DNA from: Caprella mutica | Taxonomy: Eukaryota; Arthropoda; Malacostraca; Amphipoda; Caprellidae | Direction: 5' to 3' | Length of the DNA stretch: 64,000 nt | NCBI GenBank assembly: GCA_947561585.1 | Contig: CANNZV010003124.1 | Span: forward strand, 98,317 to 162,316 | Shown here: positions 56,657 to 64,000 of the stretch, one piece after another | Position numbering within the stretch: position 1 is the stretch's first letter | How the letters are laid out: each line of letters opens with the position of its first letter | Notes under the pieces: model-generated | What the model was told of the DNA's origin: nothing | The model's database searches: none | The model's input: the letters and a program-made list of their open reading frames with translations, nothing else | Program-made: the position numbers and the translations under genes

Positions 56657-57476
56657 CGGACAGCAATATAAGAGTAGTGACAGCAATATATAAGTAGTGA
56701 CAGCAATATAAGAGTAGTGACAGCAATATAAGAGTAGTGACAGCAATATAAGAGTAGTGACAGCAATATAAGAGTAGTGACAGCAATATAAGAGTAGAGA
56801 CAGCAATATAAGAGTAGTGACAGCAATATAAGAGTAGTGACAGCAATATAAGAGTAGTGACAGCAATATAAGAGTAGTGACAGCAATATAAGAGTAGTGA
56901 CAGCAATATAAGAGTAGTGACAGCAATATAAGAGTAGTGACAGCAATATAAGAGTAGTGACAGCAATATAAGAGTAGTGACAGCAATATAAGAGTAGTGA
57001 CAGCAATATAAGAGTAGTGACAGCAATAGAAGAGTAGTGACAGCAATATAAGAGTAGTGACAGCAATATAAGAGTAGTGACAGCAATATAAGAGTAGTGA
57101 CAGTATAATAAGAGTAGTGACAGCAATATAAGAGTAGTGACAGTAAAATAAGAGTAGTGACAGCAATATAAGAGTAGTGACAGTAAAATAAGAGTAGTGA
57201 CAGTAAAATAAGAGTAGTGACAGTAAAATAAGAGTATTGAAAGCAATATAAGAGTAGTGACAGTAAAATAAGAGTAGTGACAGCAAAATAAGAGTAGTGA
57301 CAGTAAAATAAGAGTAGTTAAAGCAATATAAGAGTAGTGACAGCAATGTAAGAGTAGTGACAGCAATATAAGAGTAGTGACAGTAAAATAAGAGTAGTGA
57401 AAGCAAAATAAGAGTAGTGACAGCAATGTAAGAGTAGTGAAAGCAATATAAGAGTAGTGACAGTAAAATAAGAGTA
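56657..57476. repeat. Minisatellite, 20-base unit, 41 copies, polarised variation
   Basis: The unit is AGTGACAGCAATATAAGAGT. About the first 22 units (to about 57100) are nearly identical, while the right half mixes CAGTAAAATA, AAGCAATATA and CAGCAATGTA variants. This polarity suggests that homogenisation or growth acts at the left end. Confidence 0.95.
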
Positions 57477-57547
57477 CAATCACTAGATCTCATCTCCATT
57501 CCCCAACTGCACTGAAGATAAACGATACGTCTGTACTGAGATAAATA

Positions 57548-58108
57548 GACTAACTACGATAAATTGATAGTGTGACTAACTACGATAAATTGATAGAGTG
57601 ACTAACTACGCTAAATTGATAGTGTGACTAACTACGATAAATTGATAGAGTGACTAACTACGCTAAATTGATAGTGTGACTAACTACGATAAATTGATAG
57701 AGTGACTAACTACGATAAATTGATAGTGTGACTAACTACGATAAATTGATAGTGTGACTAACTACGATAAATTGATAGAGTGACTAACTACGATAAATTG
57801 ATAGAGTGACTAACTACGATAAATTGATAGAGTGACTAACTACGATAAATTGATAGTGTGACTAACTACGATAAATTGATAGTGTGACTAACTACGATAA
57901 ATTGATAGAGTGACTAACTACGATAAATTGATAGTGTGACTAACTACGATAAATTGATAGCGTGACTAACTACGATAAATTGATAGTGTGACTAACTACG
58001 ATAAATTGATAGTGTGACTAACTACGATAAATTTATAGAGTGACTAACTACGATGAATTGATAGAGTGACTAACTACGATAAATTGATAGTGTGACTAAC
58101 TACGATAA
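57548..58108. repeat. Minisatellite, 26-base unit, about 21 copies
   Basis: The unit is GACTAACTACGATAAATTGA plus TAGTGT or TAGAGT. The two variants are interspersed, partly alternating at the left end. It starts about 70 bases after the previous array. Confidence 0.93.
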
Positions 58109-58375
58109 TTATTATAAAAAATATTAGAAACGTTTACGATTTTTTAAACCAAATTCGATTATATTTTTGATTTTTTTTTAATGAGAATCGATTTGCTCTA
58201 CATAGATATGTTAATTACAATTTACACTATACATAATATTCCATATTTACTGAAGTCAAGTAATATTTACACTATAGGTACATATAGTATAGTTGTTCGC
58301 AAAATACATATAATATAATAAAGATTTTCCTGCTAGTCATATTGTTTAGTACTAATCTGAAAAAGGCAATCCAAA

Positions 58376-58457
58376 AATGTGACTAAATAGTCACAGCAAA
58401 CAGTCCTCACAGTGACTAAATAGTCACAACAAACAGTCATTGACTGAATAGTCACAA
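58376..58457. repeat. Short palindromic repeat, about 2.5 copies
   Basis: Two copies of GTGACTAAATAGTCACA and one diverged TGACTGAATAGTCACAA are separated by CAAACAGTC. Each core (GTGACTA-AA-TAGTCAC) is a perfect inverted repeat. Confidence 0.75.
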
Positions 58458-59286
58458 GACTGCAAAGTTAGTCACTTACCAACTTTAGCTATCAATAACC
58501 CCAGGCAAGGGCAATACTCCAGTCAAACTATCACAATATGTTTATCATCACTCAGAAGTTAAATCACTGTACTAAATACAGGTGAAACAGTTAAACTGTA
58601 AATAGCTAATGCAACCACTTTATAGCGGTATTTCTATGAAATGAATGTAAAGGATGAAAACTGTATTCCAATTTGTATGCAGGATAAAATTATATGATAA
58701 TTGTGTTGAATATTGAAATAGAAATAATGTAACCAGGCAAGAATCATTTATTCCTGGTGTATAATTAAAGGGAGTATAATTCTGCAATGCCAAGAGTGAA
58801 TGCACCTATCGTTTCAATGTAGGTTAAACCATATTAATATCATCTGGTAAATATAGCGCTTCAAGTGCCACTTCAAAATCTAATCAGGTATGCATCGTAA
58901 AGAATTATTCATTATATTTTTAATGTGTTGACGCAGTGAAGGTGATGGTAAAATCCATAGCTAAACCACTCTGATTATTTTAATTGCTATACATACTTCT
59001 CTGTCTAAAGCCCCAGGTGCCAATTACTATTAATGTCATAACTGATGAATCGCTCCTGAATAATATAGGGGTATCGACTGCTTCGGGGACAAAGGAAGAC
59101 ACAGCCAAAGCTGTACAATGTACAGTACACAGCATAGGACCTACAGACAAATGCTGTACAGCTCTGTAAGCTTTACTTGTAGGATGCAGAGGTAGTCACT
59201 GTACACGTACAGGTGCTGTGGTGTAGAACATTACTATTTGAGTAGAGAAAATTTGAAAAATGTTAACACATCAAGAGTATAATTTT

Positions 59287-59698
59287 ACCTGTTGCCCTCA
59301 CATCTTACTGGTGCCCTCACATCTTACCTGTTACCCTCACATCTTACCTGTTGCCCTCACATCTTACCTGTTGCCCTCACATCTTACCTGTTACCCTCAC
59401 ATCTTACCTGTTGCCCTCACATCTTACCTGTTGCCCTCACATCTTACCTGTTGCCCTCACATCTTACTGGTGCCCTCACATCTTACCTGTTACCCTCACA
59501 TCTTACCTGTTGCCCTCACATCTTACCTGTTGCCCTCACATCTTACCTGTTGCCCTCACATCTTACCTGTTGCCCTCACATCTTACCTGTTGCCCTCACA
59601 TCTTACCTGTTGCCCTCACATCTTACCTGTTGCCCTCACATCTTACCTGTTGCCCTCACATCTTACCTGTTGCCCTCACATCTTACCTGTTGCCCTCA
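59287..59698. repeat. Minisatellite, 20-base unit, about 20 copies, 5'-splice-site-like on minus strand
   Basis: The plus-strand unit is CCTGTTGCCCTCACATCTTA. On the minus strand every unit reads CAACAG|GTAAGATGTGAG, a near-consensus 5' splice site. It ends in a partly repeated CCTGTTGC(T)CTC at about 59723. Confidence 0.94.
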
Positions 59699-60518
59699 GT
59701 TCTCTTTCATTTGCGTACTCTGACCTGTTGCTCTCTCAGAGGCTCAGAGGCGCAACTAGTCGCTGTGAGGGCAAAGAATATCAACAGGTTTGGTGTGAGC
59801 TGCAGTGGCTAGAGAGATATTCTCGGGGTGTGGGGAGGGGGATTTGGGTACAGAGATGCCCAGTGGGGGGCTTTGGGTACAGAAATAAACATGGGGGGGG
59901 TATCATAAACTGGCTTCAAGATTGAACATTTGTTTATGAGGGAGATTTAGTTGAGTTATGGTAGTTCAAAATTCTTAGCAGAGCGAGTGAAGAAAACTAT
60001 TCGTAATTCAGAGAGCAATTAAAAGTTGGTGTGAATGTCGTCAAGGGAGGAGAAGTACAAGAGAGGCTACTACAGCTTCAATTTTTAATAAGTTATTTCA
60101 CTTAGCCTCACAGGGTGTGACCCTTTAACTCTGAGTAACTAGTGTCATCGGAAACATATCAGTGGAATGATTGTACATCATCTACTGTAAAAAGCTATTA
60201 TAAACCTATATACAATTAATTTATCACCAATACAACCTTCGTATTCTGAGGATAAAGAGATTGTCGTCAAATTAAATAGCTGCTAATAATTATCATATTA
60301 TTATTAAATATTTTCTCCGCTCTATCCAATTGGTTATTAATAAAGTAAATAATAGTTCTCTATTTTGTAAGTTTCCACTGGGAACTGTTTGGAACAGATG
60401 ACACATTGAGGAAGGCCGATGATGAGCTTAAAGAGTCTCCTCTGCCATTCACCTTTAAGATGAGAACAAAACAGAGCAACAGCCATAACTGATAAAGAGG
60501 GAGGAGGAAGAGAAACTT

Positions 60519-61092
60519 AATGGGCTAGAATGGGCTACATCAACACACGCTATGGGCTGGTATGGGGCTACATCAACACACGCTATGGGCTGGTATGGTG
60601 ATACATCAACACACGCTATGGGCTGGTATGGGGCTACATCAACACACGCTATGGGCTAGAATGGGCTACATCAACACACGCTATGGGCTGGTATGGGGCT
60701 ACATCAACACACGCTATGGGCTGGTATGGTGATACATCAACACACGCTATGGGCTGGTATGGGGCTACATCAACACACGCTATGGGCTGGTATGGTGATA
60801 CATCAACACACGCTATGGGCTGGTATGGGGCTACATCAACACACGTTATGTGCTGGTATTGGGCTACATCAACACACGCAATGGGCTGGTATTGGGCTAC
60901 ATCAACGAACACTATGGGCTGGTATGGGGCTACATCAACACACGTTATGTGCTGGTATTGGGCTACATCAACACACGCAATGGGCTGGTATTGGGCTACA
61001 TCAACACACGCAATGGGCTGGTATTGGGCTACATCAACGAACGCTATGGGCTGGTAGGGGGCTACATTAAATCACACTATGGGCTACTATGG
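60519..61092. repeat. Minisatellite, 32-33-base unit, about 17 copies
   Basis: The unit is ATGGGCTGGTATGGGGCTAC plus ATCAACACACGCT. Variants (GGTGATAC, TTATGTGCTGGTATTGG, ATCAACGAAC) form higher-order blocks; for example the CTAGAATGGGC unit recurs about 130 bases apart at 60525 and 60656. Confidence 0.92.
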
Positions 61093-61099
61093 GTTTACA

Positions 61100-64000
61100 G
61101 ACTATGAGGCTACATCAAGATATCATCAGTTATTTATAGTTAAAAAACTATTAGGGGATAGTTTTCTTATTTCTAATAATGAACTTCAAAGGAAACACTG
61201 GGTATATTTTGTATAAGCATTTATTAGACATAAATCAAATGGAACTGTTATAAAACAATAGTTGATATAATTGGCTATTTATTATGAGAGAGTTCCAATA
61301 CATTGAAGGGAGGAACAAGAAGTTAGAATAGTGAGTAAACATTCCTCAGAAGAAGAACAATCTTCTAAAGTACTTTGAAGAAATAAGACTATATTGCAGC
61401 CATATGTCAAATGGATTGATATTATTACAATAAATTGGCCAATGTTAATGGATTCTTCTGGTGACATTAATAATTTGATTCAGAAAATGTTTGAAGGGTT
61501 ACTTTTAAGTTTTTCGAAGTTCAACTTCCTTTCTCAATTCTGTAGTATATGTATAAGGATAGTTTGCAAGTATATATCAATATCATATAATGGATAAGAA
61601 GAATTTTGATTTCCCATTGCATATCCAGGTAGATATTGAAGATTAAATCGAACATCATTCAATATTTAAAAGGGGGAATAACGTGCGATGAAAGAAGCCA
61701 TTCGGATTTAGTGAGAGTGATTTCGAACAAGCAAGCAAGCTTCATTCGAATCGAGTCTGCTGTGCTCGAATCCATTTCCAAATTAATTGGAAGGGACGCC
61801 CGGTGCTGTGCTCCCTCTATAGAAAATCTGACGACGGGTTCGAATATTTCTCAGAACGACGCCGGCGCTGAATTGGGTCCATTCTAAGGGGAAATAAATA
61901 GAATGGAATTGAATAGCAATGTGTGTAGAGTGGTTATTCAATGTGAGATTAATAGAGCAAGTCAATTCGAAATACGGGGCAGAGTGTGGCTTGCTCTAGT
62001 CTTCACAAAATAGCCACTAGGCTGTAGACAAGGCAAAGATTACGAAAAAAGGGAATGTGTTTCCAATCCAGTGTGGTAAAGCAGTCACACTTTATTTCAC
62101 TCATGTTTCAGATTCTTCTGATCAGTTGACGTTAGACAACCTCTCCTTTGTTGATTGATTCAAAGTTCTATATTTATCGGCAATGGTTGACATCTATGTA
62201 CATAGGCAGCAATTCCAATCTATAATTTACCAATTACATCAAAACGATCCAAACCTAATATCAATATTCAGATTTCAAATTCCATTTTCTCGCCATTCGA
62301 AATTGCAATAACCACTGGTTACAGACACATCATTGATTTTAAAACCGATTCCAGCGAATCTATATATAGCTGTTCTCACCTCCCAGTCTTCGACAAGCAA
62401 TTCGAACAGAATAATCATCAATGCATCAGCCATCGTCCGAAAGCCCGAACTTCTCTTCAAACTTTCAATCTTGACGATAGTTTTTTATTCTGGCGACTTC
62501 GGGAACAGAAGTGTTTAGAATATAGGAAATTGGAGGAAAAGATTTTGACTGTGCCCCGACCTATTTGTGGAAGACGGAAGGAGAATTAGAGGATTGGAGA
62601 GAGCAAATGAGAACAAACGAATGAAGAAGAAAGAGGAGACGCAAAGGGCTAGAGTGAAGGTGAATGAAGTAGAGGAAAATGAGGATACATGTAAAGGGGA
62701 GTGGAATATCAGGAATGAAAGACGAGATAAGAAAGGATATGAATAAGAATTGAATAGAAATGAAATGGAAATCGGTGGAATGTAGGAAATGGTTGTACGA
62801 AAAATGGTAAGATAGGCTAGATAGAATTGTGGAATCCTAAAGTTGTCGACTTTCAGTCTGTGAGTATGCAACATGCTCCCAAAAGAGTAAATGCACTGTA
62901 ACATTTATCTGTGAGCATAAGCTATTCTTTCCATCAGTAAAATCACAGGAAACACTTTTGGAATCATAAAAAATGGATAGGTGTAAAAATGCTACACGAG
63001 AGCAGTCATGGAATATTAAAATAGCTTCCATTTTGTAGGTGCAGTGGAATTATTTTTCCTCAACTGAAGGCGAGTGAGTGGAAGTGGATTCGAATGCAGG
63101 TCCATCAGACTGTTTAGTTCGACACCAACGATAGTTTAGTACGTTAACAGAATAGACCAAATACGATTGCAATAGATTATGGTTTCAAAGAATAATAAAT
63201 GTGTTAAGTGTAACAAAATTTGCGGTAGTGTAAATCATTTCGTTCATGCGTCCGTGCACATGGGTCGGTAAATACGACGTAACCCGATTTGTTCGACGTA
63301 AGCTCCTTGTGCAACTATTCATTTATTCCTGGAAAGTACGAAGCAATATGCATTCACTGAGATTTTAGAGTTGGCAAATGCTTCTTCAAAACGAGAACAA
63401 ATTTAATGAAGAACTTCAGTCTTATTATAACATCTAAATGAATAGCGAGTGAAAAAAAAAAATGAAGACTAACGCACAAGTTAACTATAATAAATTCTGT
63501 TGCTTTGGAAAATTAAGCGACAGACACAAAAGAAATACGAGAAGAATTATCGAAAAATAATTTTATTAATATTTTTGAAGAGATTGATCACAAATTATTG
63601 AAAATAAAAAAATTGATACAAAATCCTATAAAAATTAAATAAATCCTAGAATTTTTTATCTTTACAAAAGCATTCAAAAGCTAAAATTCCCCATTAGATT
63701 ACGATGAGAAGTTACCAAAAAGGCGGTACTTGAGCAAAGAAAGAGCAAACTGCTGCCTCCCTCCATTAGAGGAAAATGATAGAAAAAAGAGGGACATGGA
63801 AGGACACCTACGGGGATATGTTCCATAAAATCCCAAAGATGAATAGTATATTACTCAGAGGTAACATTAACCTTTTAAGAGAATATTAATGCAAATGCTT
63901 CAGTAAGAGGGACTAATATGTTTTACTTAGCTGCTCACAACAAATAATAGCTCTACTTCACGAGTATTACACAGTTAGAAAGTTCTACCATTTACTGTGG
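61100..64000. other. Repeat-poor right end, no gene assigned
   Basis: Only short ORFs. Two GC-richer patches (61680-61890 and 62280-62480) and a purine-rich patch (62560-62760) stand out, but none shows a motif or exon structure I recognise. Confidence 0.4.

Larger units (their letters stand above)
43988..64000. other. Presumed long intron or 5' flank of the bru3-like gene; repeat-rich, no exon found
   Basis: The RRM2 exon at 43859-43987 needs an upstream coding exon in phase, but no RRM1-like exon was found in the remaining 20 kb on the minus strand. The stretch is dominated by the arrays listed separately. Single-copy parts at 42.0-43.8, 48.0-49.4 and 61.1-64.0 kb hold only short ORFs that I cannot assign. 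Confidence 0.55.

Noticed and set aside
56560..57499. ORFs of 160-307 codons over the 20-base array, and similar ones at 39.4-41.7, 47.2-47.5, 52.0-52.4, 54.5-55.0, 59.2-59.9 and 60.6-61.1 kb
   Set aside because: All are by-products of stop-free tandem units, often open in several frames at once.
39465..61092. CRISPR-like appearance of the arrays
   Set aside because: Units are head-to-tail without unique spacers, no cas genes are present, and the genes are spliced eukaryotic genes.
61636..61887. 83-codon ORF in a GC-richer patch with GGGTTCGAAT resembling a tRNA B box
   Set aside because: No matching A box at the right distance, no cloverleaf, and no protein similarity recognised.
62515..62904. 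129-codon minus-strand ORF over a purine-rich patch
   Set aside because: Ser/Phe/Leu-rich translation follows from the pyrimidine-rich strand; there is no domain or exon signal.

Overview
The window looks like AT-rich insect nuclear DNA: spliced genes with GT-AG introns and phase-consistent junctions, a CELF/Bruno RNA-binding gene with long introns, a single-domain von Willebrand C (SVWC) gene, and many minisatellites and small inverted-repeat elements. A hemipteran such as a planthopper is my best guess, from general character only. No bacterial-type genes, rRNA, convincing tRNA or CRISPR array were seen.

Layout. (1) 185-379: relic of a Tc1/mariner/IS630-like DNA-binding region. (2) 1170-8113, plus strand: seven coding exons of an uncharacterised low-complexity protein that enters the window inside its signal peptide; the first exon was not found. 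(3) 9355-9723: TTAA-flanked inverted-repeat element between two convergent genes. (4) 10013-16431, minus strand: a complete three-exon gene for a secreted protein of about 1169 residues with one eight-cysteine SVWC domain and an unusually long basic, Thr/Pro-rich tail. Its second intron carries a composite repeat element and a MITE-like palindrome. (5) 16.4-25.9 kb: gene desert with two abutting minisatellites. (6) 25956-43987, minus strand: the 3' nine coding exons of a bru3/CELF4-type gene (RRM2, linker, RRM3, stop). RRM1 and the 5' end were not found, so 44-64 kb is probably upstream intron or 5' flank.

The most unusual feature is 39.4-61.1 kb, where about 22 tandem arrays with unrelated units of 9-34 bases fill roughly 45 percent of 21.6 kb. 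They lie inside or upstream of the bru3-like gene. Several carry splice-signal-like or palindromic units on the gene's sense strand. The long ORFs in these arrays result from stop-free repeat units and are not annotated as genes.

The three genes show no shared pathway: two encode predicted secreted or surface low-complexity proteins and the third an RNA-processing regulator. Exon boundaries were set by hand from GT-AG sites, phase and protein similarity recalled from the families; no alignment or search was run.
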